In this document: positions 16,202 through 25,952 of the stretch, in pieces | How the letters are laid out: every line of letters starts with the position of its first letter | Position numbering within the stretch: the stretch's first letter is position 1 | Source of the DNA: Xanthomonas pisi DSM 18956 | GTDB lineage: Bacteria > Pseudomonadota > Gammaproteobacteria > Xanthomonadales > Xanthomonadaceae | Reading direction: 5' to 3' | DNA length: 59,115 bases | Assembly (NCBI RefSeq): GCF_001010415.1 | Contig: NZ_JPLE01000061.1 | Coordinates: 1 to 59,115 of the forward strand | Made by a program: the position numbers and the translations under genes | The notes under the pieces: model-generated | The model's database searches: none | What the model saw: the letters and a program-made list of their open reading frames with translations, nothing else | What the model was told of the DNA's origin: nothing

Positions 16202-18043
16202 TCATCCATCCGCCGCAACAAACCCTCCGGTCTGTCTCGCCCACAGGCGTGCATACAGCCCGCCCTGCGCGATCAATTCTGCATGCGTGCCGGTCTCGAC
16301 GATGCGTCCGGCGTCCATCACCACCAGCCGGTCCATGCGCGCGATGGTGGACAGCCGGTGCGCGATCGCAATCACCGTCTTGTTGCCCATCAACGCGTCC
16401 AGGCTGTCCTGGATCGCCGCTTCCACTTCCGAATCCAGCGCCGAGGTGGCCTCGTCCAGGATCAGGATCGGTGCATCCTTCAGCAGTACCCGCGCAATGG
16501 CGATGCGCTGCCGTTGACCGCCCGACAGCTTGACCCCGCGTTCGCCCACAAAGGCATCGAATCCGCGCCGGCCTTCGCCATCGACCAACGTGTCGATGAA
16601 GCCATCCGCGCGCGCCTTGCGCACCGCTTCCAGCATCTGCGCATCGCTGGCCTGCGGCCGGCCATACAGCAGGTTATCGCGGATCGAGCGATGCAAGAGC
16701 GAGGTGTCCTGGGTGACCAGGCCGATCTGCCCGCGCAGGCTTTCCTGGGTGACCTGGGCGATGTCCTGCCCGTCGATGAGGATGCGTCCCTGCTCCAGGT
16801 CGTACAGACGCAGCAATACGTTGACCAGGGTCGACTTGCCCGCACCCGATGGCCCGACCAGGCCGATCTTCTCGCCGGCACGCACCTGCAGATCCAGCCC
16901 GGCGATCACACCGCCGCGTTTGCCGTAGTGGAAATGGATGTGCTCGAACCGCACCTGGCCCTGCGTCACCTGCAGCGGCACCGCGTTCGGCGCGTCCTGT
17001 ACCAGCACCGGCTGCGAGATGGTCTGCATGCCGTCCTGCACGCTGCCGATATCTTCGAAGATGCCGTTGACCGTCCACATGATCCAGCCGGACATGTTGT
17101 GGATACGGATCACCAGACCGGTGGCCAGCGTGATCGCGCCCACGCTGATCTGGCCGCGGCTCCACAGCCACAACGCCAGGGCGCAGGTGCCGACGATCAG
17201 GAAGCCGTTGGCCACGGCAATGGCGGTGTCCATCGCCGTGGTGACGCGCGTCTGCCCGCGATGCTTGACCGCCAGTTCGTCGATCGCGTCGCGCACATAG
17301 GCTTGTTCGCGGCCGGCATGGGCGAATAGTTTGAGCGTGGAAATATTGGTATAGCCATCGACAATGCGCCCGGTCGCCTTGGAGCGCGCATCCGATGCGA
17401 TCCAGGCGCGCGCCTTCATGCGCGGCACGAAGAACGCCATCAGCGCCACATACACCACCAGCCAGAGCAGCAGCGGCACCATCAACCACGGGTCGGCTTG
17501 CGCGAACAGCCACAACGCGCTGCCGGTATAGACCACGATGTACCAGAGCGCATCGACCATCTGCACCGCCGACTCGCGCAGCGAGGTACCGGTCTGCATC
17601 ACCCGGTTGGCGATGCGGCCGGCGAAATCGTTGTTGAAAAAGCCCAGGCTCTGCCGCACCACGTAGTTGTGCATCAACCAGCGCGAGCGGTTGCTCAGGC
17701 CCGGCACGATCGCCTGGTTGACCAGCAGGTTGTGCAGCCCGGTGAACAGCGGCCGCGCCACCAGCGTGATCGCCGCCATCCAGAGCAACTCGCCGGCATG
17801 ACGGCGAAAGAAGTCCGCTCCCGGCCGCTCGGCCAGCATGTCCACGATGCGCCCGAGGAAGTCGAACATCGCCACTTCCACCAGGGCCAGCAACAGCCCG
17901 GCGATCAGCGTGGCCAGCAGGATCGGCCATAACGGCCGCAGATAATGCAGATAAAAACGCCACACACTGCGGGGCGGCATCTCCCGCTCGATGGGCGGGA
18001 AGATATCGATCAGGGACTCGAACCAGCGGAACATTGCAGACAC
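16202..18043 (-). CDS. ABC exporter, fused permease and ATPase
   Basis: A 613-residue half-transporter of the MsbA/multidrug type. The N-terminal part carries six membrane helices (first at VWRFYLHYLRPLWPILLATLIAGLLLALVE) and a long coupling region. The ATPase domain from about residue 365 has Walker A GPSGAGKST, Q-loop VTQDTSLLHRS, signature KLSGGQRQR, Walker B ILILDEATSALD and the switch His in IAHRLSTIARMD. It would act as a homodimer in the inner membrane. Substrate unknown. It is transcribed toward the repeat-rich spacer. The start at 18043 puts about 20 cytosolic residues before helix 1, as usual. Confidence 0.9.
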   Translation of the reverse strand: MSAMFRWFESLIDIFPPIEREMPPRSVWRFYLHYLRPLWPILLATLIAGLLLALVEVAMFDFLGRIVDMLAERPGADFFRRHAGELLWMAAITLVARPLFTGLHNLLVNQAIVPGLSNRSRWLMHNYVVRQSLGFFNNDFAGRIANRVMQTGTSLRESAVQMVDALWYIVVYTGSALWLFAQADPWLMVPLLLWLVVYVALMAFFVPRMKARAWIASDARSKATGRIVDGYTNISTLKLFAHAGREQAYVRDAIDELAVKHRGQTRVTTAMDTAIAVANGFLIVGTCALALWLWSRGQISVGAITLATGLVIRIHNMSGWIMWTVNGIFEDIGSVQDGMQTISQPVLVQDAPNAVPLQVTQGQVRFEHIHFHYGKRGGVIAGLDLQVRAGEKIGLVGPSGAGKSTLVNVLLRLYDLEQGRILIDGQDIAQVTQESLRGQIGLVTQDTSLLHRSIRDNLLYGRPQASDAQMLEAVRKARADGFIDTLVDGEGRRGFDAFVGERGVKLSGGQRQRIAIARVLLKDAPILILDEATSALDSEVEAAIQDSLDALMGNKTVIAIAHRLSTIARMDRLVVMDAGRIVETGTHAELIAQGGLYARLWARQTGGFVAADG

Positions 18044-18175
18044 TTTCGGGAAACACCGGGAGATCAGGCTAGCTGATCGCGCGTCAAGCTGCAGTGGCGC
18101 TGGCGTCGGGTTGCTGCAGCATCACCTGCACGGCAGGCTGCGATGCGCGCGGCAGGCAACCGGATCGATCTCGGT

Positions 18176-18201
18176 TGCCCAGGCCATGCATGGCCTGGGC
18201 A
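18176..18201. repeat. Perfect 26-bp palindrome
   Basis: TGCCCAGGCCATGCATGGCCTGGGCA reads the same on both strands with no spacer. It lies 30 nt downstream of the PRiA4-ORF3-like gene's stop and about 130 nt upstream of the ABC exporter start. No U-tract follows on either strand. Confidence 0.9.
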
Positions 18202-18231
18202 TCACTGCAGATCATGAGGCGTCGGTCGCGC

Positions 18232-18828
18232 TCACTCGCGGACACGCGCGAGCAGGCGGTTGACCTCGGCCAGATCGAAATGGCCCGGATCGAAGCGCCC
18301 GCCCAGGGTGGCCAGCTCCTGCACATGTTGCGCATGCTCCGGGTCGGCGATGATCCGCAGCAACGCCTGGTAGCTGTCGATTCCTTCGCTGCTTTCCGGC
18401 GGGCAGGCACTGGCGCCGTCCACGCAACGGCCCGCGCGCAGGCTCGCGTCCGGTGGCAGGATCGCCTCGACCTGGACGCGGTGCTGCCAACCCGCGCCGG
18501 CACCGTAGAAGTAGTCGAACCGCTCCAGCTCGCCCACCGCGCTTTCCAGCGTGACACGGGCCGCATGCTTGAGCCGCGGTCGGTCTGGAACATCCAGCCC
18601 GGACTCGCCGTAGCGGCCGCCGCCCAGGTCGAATTCGTATGGATGCGCGCCGTTCCAGCCCATCACCGGTTGCAACACGCGATGCAGCGTGGCCAGGCGC
18701 AGCGCTCCTGGCACCAGCACGCGGCGCCAGATCAACGGTGCGCTCTCCACCAGCGAAACATGCAGCTGATACACCGGCGCAGGCGCGGGCACCGCCTGCT
18801 GCGCAGCTTTCTTCTTGGCCTTGGTCAT
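18232..18828 (-). CDS. Plasmid pRiA4b ORF-3-like protein
   Basis: A 198-residue protein of the PRiA4_ORF3 family. The Lys/Ala-rich leader (MTKAKKKAAQQA) precedes the family core: YQLHVSLVESAPLIWRRVLVPG, TLHRVLQPVMGWNGAHPYEFDL, then LESAVGELERFDYFYGAGAGWQHRVQVE and a final acidic helical part (FDPGHFDLAEVNRLLARVRE). The family is widespread on plasmids and chromosomes but has no established biochemical function. It stands alone between the lipase-like gene and the ABC exporter, all on the same strand. Confidence 0.85.
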   Translation of the reverse strand: MTKAKKKAAQQAVPAPAPVYQLHVSLVESAPLIWRRVLVPGALRLATLHRVLQPVMGWNGAHPYEFDLGGGRYGESGLDVPDRPRLKHAARVTLESAVGELERFDYFYGAGAGWQHRVQVEAILPPDASLRAGRCVDGASACPPESSEGIDSYQALLRIIADPEHAQHVQELATLGGRFDPGHFDLAEVNRLLARVRE

Positions 18829-18924
18829 CGGGTCTTGGTCGCCTGTCTCAACGCCAAGTATGGCGCGCCCGGCCAGGGACTGCAGCGCAGCGTCATCGAA
18901 AGGATGCCGGCAACCAGTCGTGCG

Positions 18925-20889
18925 TTACGGCTCTTGCGATCGCACCGCATCTCGAGCCAATGGTTCCAGCGACGCCGGCAGCGCATCCGGCAAACCACTG
19001 TCCTGGCGCAGGATGCGGCGGATTTCCAGGATCGCGGCAGGCGTCTCCTGCACGCTGTGGCCAGACAGGATCACCTTCTCCGAGCGGGCACCATCCAGAT
19101 GCGCACTGCGATACGGCACAAAGCCATCGCCGGAACTCGCCAGCGGGCCGTGCAGCGTGCGGCGCGCGATGATCGAGTGATACGGCACGTTGGGGCTGAT
19201 CGACAGCTCCGCTGCTGCCTGGATGAACGGATCGCTGTCGCGGAGATTATCCATGCTGGTCGGCAGGCGATCTGGACGTGTGCCGGCCACGTCCATGACA
19301 TCGGCAAAGCGGCCCAGCAAGGTCGCCGGCAGGACGACGAAGCGTCTCACCACTCCCGCCAACATGCCGTCCGCTGCAGGCGTGCCTCGATGCGGCGCGG
19401 CGATGAAGACCGCGCGCCCGACGGACGGCATCGCTGTGAACTCCAGCATCGGGCCGAGTTTTCGGCGCGCACGTGCGACGCGGTCGCTGTCTGGGGACAG
19501 ATCGCCAAATAGGCGCAACCAGAGCGTGTCGCCTCGGCTGGATGACACCATCAGCCGCGCCAGGATGCCGCCCATGCTGTGCCCGACCAGCACCATCCCA
19601 TGTGACGCGGCGTTGTTGCCGGCCGGGTCGAAGTGCTGCAAGGTGGTCTCGATGGTGCGGCGGACGGCGATGTGGTTGTACGGCAGCGGCAGATTGGTCG
19701 GGTAATAGACCAGCCAGATCTGGTAACGCTCACGCAGTGCCGCATCGCCCAACACTTCGTTGGCCATGTTGACCCAGGCCTCCGGGCTGCTGGCCAGACC
19801 ATGCAGCAGGAGCAACACCCGTCGGTTCGGGTCGTAAGGCTGAAGCATGAACACCTGCGGCTTGCTGATGCCCTGCTTCAGCCCAAAGAACGTTCGCAGC
19901 GACTGATCGGCAAAACCCGCGCGCGCCAGCCACACGCCATATCCGGCGGTGAAGTTGCCCGCCAGCGGTGCCTGGTAGTCGCCGAAGCCGGAGCTGGCCG
20001 TTTGCAGTGGATCGTGCCCTTCGAGCGTCACCTGCGTGCTGCCGAGCACCTGGGCCAGCGAGCTGCCATGGAAGCGCAGCAGCACCGTGACATTGGGCGT
20101 GTGCATTTCATTGAAGTCGCCGGTGGCGATGTCCGCATCCGCTGCGGGAGGCGCCTGATGTGTTCCCGGCAACACCGCCACCATCGCGGTGCCGAAGCCG
20201 TCGCGACGATAGACGCTGCGCAAGCCGTCGAAGCGCATCGTCGAAGCAGACAGGATTGCCTGTGGCATCGGCATCTGCTCGATCGGCCCCAGCTCGCTGA
20301 CATCCAGCGTGACCGTCCACGGCGCGGGTGCCGGCAACCGGGTCAACTCGCCGTCGCGCGGTTCTGCCTGCCGGTAGCGTTGGAACAACGCGGCGACACT
20401 CTGCTCGGTCGCATAGTTGTAGTAATCGCGCACCTGGGTCTGGCGATCCTCGAACGCACGCTCGCTGGGCGAACGCCCGCTGTAGAACAGATAGGCATAC
20501 GCGTAGCGCGCCGTCTGCAACCAGCGGGTCAACTCCGCATCGGAAACCTGCGCGCCGGCGGCAGGACGCCGCTTGAGCGCCTGCAATAGCGACACCTCCG
20601 CTGCCGCAGACAGGCGCCGCTCCTGCGGCAGGCCAGCGCCGTGCATTAGCTGTTCAACGCACTGACTGCGCGCATCGGCACAACTGCCCGCATCCAGTCC
20701 GAGCACGCGCAGACTCTCCAGCGTGCCACTCCCGAGTGTGCCGGTGCTCAATGCGTCGCCACGCAGTGTTTGCAGATACGCCTCGGGTGTCACCGGCTTC
20801 AGCGTCACCATTGCGCAACCACTGCCGAGCACTGCGCACAGCAGCACCCAACGGACGCTGTGCAGTGACGTCGATGACCATGTCTTCAT
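18925..20889 (-). CDS. Large lipoprotein with C-terminal lipase-like alpha/beta hydrolase domain
   Basis: A 654-residue protein. The ATG at 20889 overlaps the RND pump stop (ATGA) and starts a lipoprotein signal (WVLLCAVLGSGC). The first 330 residues form a family-specific domain (TLDVSELGPIEQM, FLPG-like turns, FGDYQAPLAGNF). The hydrolase part has RRVLLLLHGLASSPEAW (oxyanion-hole His-Gly), the elbow LVGHSMGGILARLM with nucleophile Ser, a candidate acid in SGDGFVPYRSAHL and a late His in LSGHSVQETPA. Translational coupling to an efflux pump is unusual for a lipase-like lipoprotein. An older insertion behind the pump operon is possible, but the ATGA overlap argues for a joint transcript. Confidence 0.8.
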   Translation of the reverse strand: MKTWSSTSLHSVRWVLLCAVLGSGCAMVTLKPVTPEAYLQTLRGDALSTGTLGSGTLESLRVLGLDAGSCADARSQCVEQLMHGAGLPQERRLSAAAEVSLLQALKRRPAAGAQVSDAELTRWLQTARYAYAYLFYSGRSPSERAFEDRQTQVRDYYNYATEQSVAALFQRYRQAEPRDGELTRLPAPAPWTVTLDVSELGPIEQMPMPQAILSASTMRFDGLRSVYRRDGFGTAMVAVLPGTHQAPPAADADIATGDFNEMHTPNVTVLLRFHGSSLAQVLGSTQVTLEGHDPLQTASSGFGDYQAPLAGNFTAGYGVWLARAGFADQSLRTFFGLKQGISKPQVFMLQPYDPNRRVLLLLHGLASSPEAWVNMANEVLGDAALRERYQIWLVYYPTNLPLPYNHIAVRRTIETTLQHFDPAGNNAASHGMVLVGHSMGGILARLMVSSSRGDTLWLRLFGDLSPDSDRVARARRKLGPMLEFTAMPSVGRAVFIAAPHRGTPAADGMLAGVVRRFVVLPATLLGRFADVMDVAGTRPDRLPTSMDNLRDSDPFIQAAAELSISPNVPYHSIIARRTLHGPLASSGDGFVPYRSAHLDGARSEKVILSGHSVQETPAAILEIRRILRQDSGLPDALPASLEPLARDAVRSQEP

Positions 20890-23800
20890 GCGCCGCCAGC
20901 TCCATGATCCGCAGCCCCACGACCAGACCACCGCAGGCCGAACAGCAAGTCGTACAGGATCGGAATCAAGCCCAGCGTCACCAGGGTGCCCAACGCCAGG
21001 CCTCCGATCATGGTGATGGCCATGCCGGTCCACAGCGGGCCGGCGAACAGCATCAGCGGGATCAGGCCGACGATGCAGGTGAGCTTGGTCATCACGATCG
21101 GGCGCAGGCGCTTGACCGCTGCAGTGACCACCGCCTCGCGGCGCGGCAGGCCATCGGCTAGTTCGGCCTCGATGCGCTCCAGCAGCAGTACCGCGTTGTT
21201 GACGATGATCCCGGCCAGCGCCAGCAAGCCGAAGGTAGCCATGAAGCCGAACGGATACCCGGTGATCACCAGAGCCAATGCCGCACCGATCAACACGAAC
21301 GGCACCGCCGACATCACGATGAACAGCTTGCGGAACGAGTTGAACTGCCACACGAACAGCAGCAGGATCGCGCCCAGTGCGTGCGGCATGTATTGCAGCA
21401 GCGCCTGATTGGCCTCGGCAGAATCCTCCAGCTCGCCGCCGATTTCCAGCCGATAACCGGGCGGCAGCTTGAGCGCGGCCATCGGCGCCGACAGCCGCTC
21501 GACGATTTCTGTCGCAGTCAAGCGTGGATTGCGTGCGGTGACCGTGATCGCTCGACTCAGATTGCGCCGCTGGATCGCCGAGGGCTCGCTGTCGCGCAGC
21601 ACCGTGGCGACCGCCGCCAGCGGCACCGGCGCAGCGCCGGCTTGCGCGTACACCAGGGTGTCGCCGGGCGTGCCATCGGCGGCACGCTCCTGCGCACTGC
21701 CACGCAATACGATCGCCACCGAGCTGCCATCGTCGCGCAGCAACGAGGCGTCCACGCCGCTGTAGCGCGCCTGCAGCGCTTGGGCGACATCCTCGCTGCT
21801 CACGCCGGCACGCCGGGCCTTGAGCTGGTCCACCTGCACCACGTAGCGCGGAATGCGCGCCTGCCAGTCGTCCTGCACATCCACGGTGCCCGGCACTGCG
21901 CGCAGCGCCTTGGCAATGGCCGCCGCACTGCTGCGCAGTACCGCTTCGTCGGGGCCGACCACCCGATACACCGCCATCCCGGCTTCGGTCGCGCCCAGCG
22001 AAAACCGCTTCGGTTCGGCGCGTACCGCGGGAAAGCGGCTGCGGACATGCGCGCGTACCCGTGCAATGACTGCATCGATGTCGGTGCCGGGCCGCACGCT
22101 CACGGTGAAATACGCCATGTTGGCTGCAGGCAATGGTGGATTCAGGCCCAAAACGATGCGCGGGCCGCCGTCGGCGACATAGCCGATGCTGTCGGCAACC
22201 TCCGGATTGGCGCGGCGATCGGCCAACCAACGGCTCAGCTCGCTCACCGTGCGCAGGGTTTCGCGCGCGTCCGTGCCCGCCTGCAGGGTCACCGGCATCT
22301 GGAACTGCAGACGATCGGACTTGGGCAGGAAATCGTAAGGGATCGACACCAGCACCGTGACCGCCACCGCCAGCATCGCCACCATCCCGGCGATGAACAG
22401 CGCCTTGTGCATCAGCACGCGTTCGATGACACGGCGATAGCTACGATAAAAGCGTGATTCTTCGGTGTCGCTGTCTTGTGCAACATGCGCCTTGGCGAAG
22501 TACATGCACAACAGCGGCGTCACCGTGATGCTGAGCAGCCACGAACCCAGCAGCGTCACGCCGAGCACGGTGGCCAGCGAGCGCAGGTATTCGTTGGTGC
22601 TGGTCTGGCCGAAGAAAAATGGCGAAAACGCCAGCACGATCACCAACGAGGAGGTCAGCAACGGGGTCGCCAGGGTACGGCCGGCTGCGATGCAGGCCTG
22701 ACGACGCTCTTCTCCCGCAACCAGGCGGCGTTCGATGTCTTCGGCAATGACGATGCCGTTGTCCACCAGCAGGCCAAGCGCAAGAATGATCGCGGCGATG
22801 GACACCGTCTGCAGTTCGACGCTCAACACGCGCATGACGATCAACGAGGCGAAGATGGTCAGCGGCACGATCGCGCCGACGATCAGGCCGGTGCGCCAGC
22901 CCAGGAACAGCATCACCACCGCCATCACGATGACAATGGTTTCGCCCATGACGTGGTGCATCTTGTCCATCTCGCGCTCGACCACGTCGGCCTGGAAGGT
23001 GACCACGTGCTGCGCGAACCCTGCGGGCAACTGGTGCGCGGTCTCGTCCAGCTTGGCGCGTAGCGTTTTACCGAACTCGGCGATATTGCTGCCGGGCTGC
23101 ATCGCCACCGACACCACCACCGCTGGCTGGCCCTGGTAGACGGCCGCGCTTTCCGGCGGATCGGCCGGCATCACCTGCACCTGCGCCAGCTCGCCCAAGG
23201 TCACCTCGCGCGCGCCAGTGGCGTTCGCTGTCGGCAAGGTCAGCAGCAGGTTCTGCAACTGCGCAGGCGTGCGTATCTCGCCGGAAGTCGCAACCGTCAT
23301 CGCCAACCCGGAGACCGTCGTCTGGCCGCCGGAGGCCACCACATTCTGCGAGCGCAACTGCGCCATCACGCTGGCCGGGCTCAGCCCGGTGGCCAGCAGC
23401 CGCGCGCGATCGAACGCCACGTAGACGCGCTCGTCCTGCAGCCCGTACAGCCTCACCTGCTCCACGCCCGGCAAGGTGTACAGCTGCTCGCGCATGCGCC
23501 GCAGCGGGGCACGCATCTCGCTCATCGAAAAACCTGGCGCCGTGACCGCAATCGAGGCCACCGACACCCGGCCGAAGTCGTCGTCGATCAATGGCCCGAG
23601 CGTTCCCGCAGGCAGCTGCGCACCGGCCTCGGTCGCCTTGGCGCGCACGCGCTGCCACAACGCCGGCAGATCCTGCACATCGTCGTAAGCGGTCAGCTGC
23701 ACGATCGCGCTGCCGGGCCGCACCGTGGTCACGATGCGCTTGATGCCGGCCAGTTCGCGCAAGCGCTCTTCGATCGGGTGCGCCAGCAGGGTTTCCACCT

Positions 23801-23972
23801 GCTCGCTGGGCATGCCCGGAAACGACGCCGACACGATGGTGTCGCGGACGGTGACCGACGGTTCCTCCTGCGAGGGAAATCCGACGAACGCCACGATGCC
23901 GCCAACCAGAATCATCACTGCCGCAAACAACGTCAGCCGGCTCGACGTCATCGCCATCCGGGTCAGCATCAT
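20886..23972 (-). CDS. RND-superfamily efflux pump (AcrB/HAE-1 type)
   Basis: A 1028-residue inner-membrane antiporter with the usual plan: helix 1 (LTLFAAVMILVGGIVAFVGFP), a large periplasmic loop, helices 2-6, a second loop and helices 8-12. The helix 4 relay reads GLLVDNGIVIAEDIERR, one Asp followed by Asn instead of Asp-Asp. Helix 10 reads GIIVNNAVLLLERIEA without the AcrB lysine. This is the pattern of the more distant HAE-1 branch rather than AcrB itself. It overlaps the adaptor stop and the lipoprotein start by 4 nt each, so the block is one operon. It probably exports hydrophobic compounds under control of the adjacent two-component system. Confidence 0.9.
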   Translation of the reverse strand: MMLTRMAMTSSRLTLFAAVMILVGGIVAFVGFPSQEEPSVTVRDTIVSASFPGMPSEQVETLLAHPIEERLRELAGIKRIVTTVRPGSAIVQLTAYDDVQDLPALWQRVRAKATEAGAQLPAGTLGPLIDDDFGRVSVASIAVTAPGFSMSEMRAPLRRMREQLYTLPGVEQVRLYGLQDERVYVAFDRARLLATGLSPASVMAQLRSQNVVASGGQTTVSGLAMTVATSGEIRTPAQLQNLLLTLPTANATGAREVTLGELAQVQVMPADPPESAAVYQGQPAVVVSVAMQPGSNIAEFGKTLRAKLDETAHQLPAGFAQHVVTFQADVVEREMDKMHHVMGETIVIVMAVVMLFLGWRTGLIVGAIVPLTIFASLIVMRVLSVELQTVSIAAIILALGLLVDNGIVIAEDIERRLVAGEERRQACIAAGRTLATPLLTSSLVIVLAFSPFFFGQTSTNEYLRSLATVLGVTLLGSWLLSITVTPLLCMYFAKAHVAQDSDTEESRFYRSYRRVIERVLMHKALFIAGMVAMLAVAVTVLVSIPYDFLPKSDRLQFQMPVTLQAGTDARETLRTVSELSRWLADRRANPEVADSIGYVADGGPRIVLGLNPPLPAANMAYFTVSVRPGTDIDAVIARVRAHVRSRFPAVRAEPKRFSLGATEAGMAVYRVVGPDEAVLRSSAAAIAKALRAVPGTVDVQDDWQARIPRYVVQVDQLKARRAGVSSEDVAQALQARYSGVDASLLRDDGSSVAIVLRGSAQERAADGTPGDTLVYAQAGAAPVPLAAVATVLRDSEPSAIQRRNLSRAITVTARNPRLTATEIVERLSAPMAALKLPPGYRLEIGGELEDSAEANQALLQYMPHALGAILLLFVWQFNSFRKLFIVMSAVPFVLIGAALALVITGYPFGFMATFGLLALAGIIVNNAVLLLERIEAELADGLPRREAVVTAAVKRLRPIVMTKLTCIVGLIPLMLFAGPLWTGMAITMIGGLALGTLVTLGLIPILYDLLFGLRWSGRGAADHGAGGA

Positions 23973-25072
23973 GGCGCCTGCACTCCGCCCAGCTGCGTTT
24001 GCGCCTGAAACGGCATCACCGGCTGGCCATCGATCAGGAAGCCCACGCCCGTGCTGACCACCTGTTCGCCTGCCTGCAATCCGCGCTGGACCTGGATCCG
24101 CCCGCCGACGATCGACCCGAGTTCGACCGCACGCTCGACCACGATCCGTTGTGCCGGCCGATACACGAACACGCTGGCCTGTTGACGATTGAGCCTGGGC
24201 AATACCGCCGACAGCGGCACGCTGGGCGCGCCTGCGGCATGTGCAGGCAATTGCAGCAGGACACTGTCGCCACTGCGCAAGGCTTGTGGCGCGCGTACCA
24301 CCTCGAGAATCGCCAGCGCAGTGGCGCCGTTATCCAGGCGGCTGGACAGGCTGCGCACGCGTAACGTCAGCGGCACCGCAGGCTCGTCGGCCAGCGTGGC
24401 CTGCACGGTTTGCCCAGGCCTCAGCCCGGCGGCAGCAACCGGCGGCAGATTGGCGAGCAATTGCAGATGCGCCTGCCCTTCCACCTGCAGCACCACCTGC
24501 CCCGCCGCCACATCGGTCTGCGGTTGCTGCAGGCGTGCGATCACACTGCCATCGAACGGTGCGCGCACCTCGCCCAGACGCGATGCGCGGCGCGCCAGCG
24601 CCAGGTCGGCCCTTGCCACCTGCAGCTGCGCGCTTGCCGCATCCGCCGCCGCACGTGCGGCGGCCAGCGTGGCCGCAGAGCTGGCACCATCGTCGAACAT
24701 GGCCTGCTGCTGGCGCAGTTGCAGCTGCCGCTCGCCAGACTGTGCCATCGCCGCACGCAGGTTTGCATCGGCCTGCTGCTGGCGCAACTGCAGCGGCTCG
24801 GCATCCAGACGTGCCAGGACCTGCCCTTTCTGCACGTGATCGCCCACATCCACCAGCAAGGCGGCGATACGTCCGCCGCTCTCGAATGCCAACTCGGCGC
24901 GCTGTTCCTGACGCACCATCGCCGGCACCTGCAGCCATCCGGTGTGATCGGCACCGAAGCGCTCCAGCTTGACCGCCCGCGGTGTCTCGGCAGCCGGCGC
25001 ATCCGGCCGGCTGCAACCGGCCAGCACGAGCACCAGACTGCACCACGCCATCCTGCGAAAGAATTCCATCAT
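23969..25072 (-). CDS. RND efflux periplasmic adaptor lipoprotein
   Basis: A membrane fusion protein of about 367 residues. The start at 25072 follows GGGGAGAG and gives a lipobox (LVLVLAGC). An in-frame ATG at 25090 has no ribosome site. The order is lipoyl half (GGRIAALLVDVGDHVQKGQVLARLD), Gln-rich coiled-coil hairpin (about 75-165), second lipoyl half (GEVRAPFDGSVIARL), beta-barrel (VQATLADEPAVPLTLRVRSLSS) and membrane-proximal part (VGFLIDGQPVMPFQ). Its stop overlaps the pump start by ATGA. It links the pump to the outer-membrane factor at 25953. Confidence 0.9.
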   Translation of the reverse strand: MMEFFRRMAWCSLVLVLAGCSRPDAPAAETPRAVKLERFGADHTGWLQVPAMVRQEQRAELAFESGGRIAALLVDVGDHVQKGQVLARLDAEPLQLRQQQADANLRAAMAQSGERQLQLRQQQAMFDDGASSAATLAAARAAADAASAQLQVARADLALARRASRLGEVRAPFDGSVIARLQQPQTDVAAGQVVLQVEGQAHLQLLANLPPVAAAGLRPGQTVQATLADEPAVPLTLRVRSLSSRLDNGATALAILEVVRAPQALRSGDSVLLQLPAHAAGAPSVPLSAVLPRLNRQQASVFVYRPAQRIVVERAVELGSIVGGRIQVQRGLQAGEQVVSTGVGFLIDGQPVMPFQAQTQLGGVQAP

Positions 25073-25097
25073 CACGCTCTCCCCTGCCATGCGCCGC

Positions 25098-25934
25098 TCA
25101 GCGGCTATAGGTCACTGCAAACGTGCCGCTGACAAAACTGCGGCGTACCACCAGCGGGCTGTCATCGGCGTTGTCGGCATAACGCGTTCCGGTCACGCCC
25201 ACCGTGGTGGCCCAGTGATCGCCCAGCGAGTGCGTCCAGCTGCTACCCACCGCAGCGGCATAGACACCCGAGCCGGCATTGAAGCGCTGCAAGCCCGAGC
25301 GTGCGGACTGCGCATCGGTGACACCGAAATACGCCTGATTGAAACGACGGTCACCGGCATGCACGTCCAGATCCAGCGTCACCGTGTCGCTGGCGCTGTG
25401 CAGCAGGGTGAACTCCACCCCGGCGCGATAGCGATTGCGCCGCGCAGCGTCCTTGAGCGCGAATTCGGCTTCCGCATTGACGTTGACGTACGGGGTGATC
25501 TGCTGCATCAGCAGCGTGCGCGCCGTGACCGATCCCGGCACGTCGCCCATGCCGGCCAACACCCGCGAACCCGGACGCCAGTCGTTGTCGCGTTGCAGCC
25601 GGCCCAGGTCGTAATACACCGATTGCGACGCATAGAAACCGGAGTCGCTCTGGAATTGCAGGCCCGCGCCACGCGCGGCATCGAAGAACAGCATGCCGCG
25701 CTGCACCACCAGCACCGGGTTGGCCTGCACGCGTGCGCGCTCGGCGCCGGCGTAGCGCGGCGCCGCAACCGCTGCCGCGCCCACGGTGATCTCGGTATGG
25801 TCGCCCAGCAGCCGCGAGCTGCCGGTCAGATCGGTCTGCGCCTGCGCAAGGCACGGCAGGAGCAGGCTGGAAGCCAACAGCGAAACATGCAGGGCGGCGC
25901 ATCGACGCAGCTGCGTGGAAAACACAATGGCCAT
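25098..25934 (-). CDS. MipA/OmpV-family outer-membrane protein
   Basis: A protein of about 278 residues. The start at 25934 is chosen because GGAG lies 6 nt ahead; the in-frame ATG at 25952 has no ribosome site. A signal peptide (HVSLLASSLLLPCLAQAQ) is followed by alternating-residue beta strands (ITVGAAAVAAPRYAGAERARVQANPVLVVQRGMLFFD) ending in an aromatic-containing terminal strand (SFVSGTFAVTYSR), as in outer-membrane barrels. MipA relatives are scaffolds or porin-like proteins. Its place between the outer-membrane factor and the adaptor suggests a role with the efflux operon (inference). Confidence 0.85.
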   Translation of the reverse strand: MAIVFSTQLRRCAALHVSLLASSLLLPCLAQAQTDLTGSSRLLGDHTEITVGAAAVAAPRYAGAERARVQANPVLVVQRGMLFFDAARGAGLQFQSDSGFYASQSVYYDLGRLQRDNDWRPGSRVLAGMGDVPGSVTARTLLMQQITPYVNVNAEAEFALKDAARRNRYRAGVEFTLLHSASDTVTLDLDVHAGDRRFNQAYFGVTDAQSARSGLQRFNAGSGVYAAAVGSSWTHSLGDHWATTVGVTGTRYADNADDSPLVVRRSFVSGTFAVTYSR

Positions 25935-25952
25935 GAAAATCTCCGTCATCAA

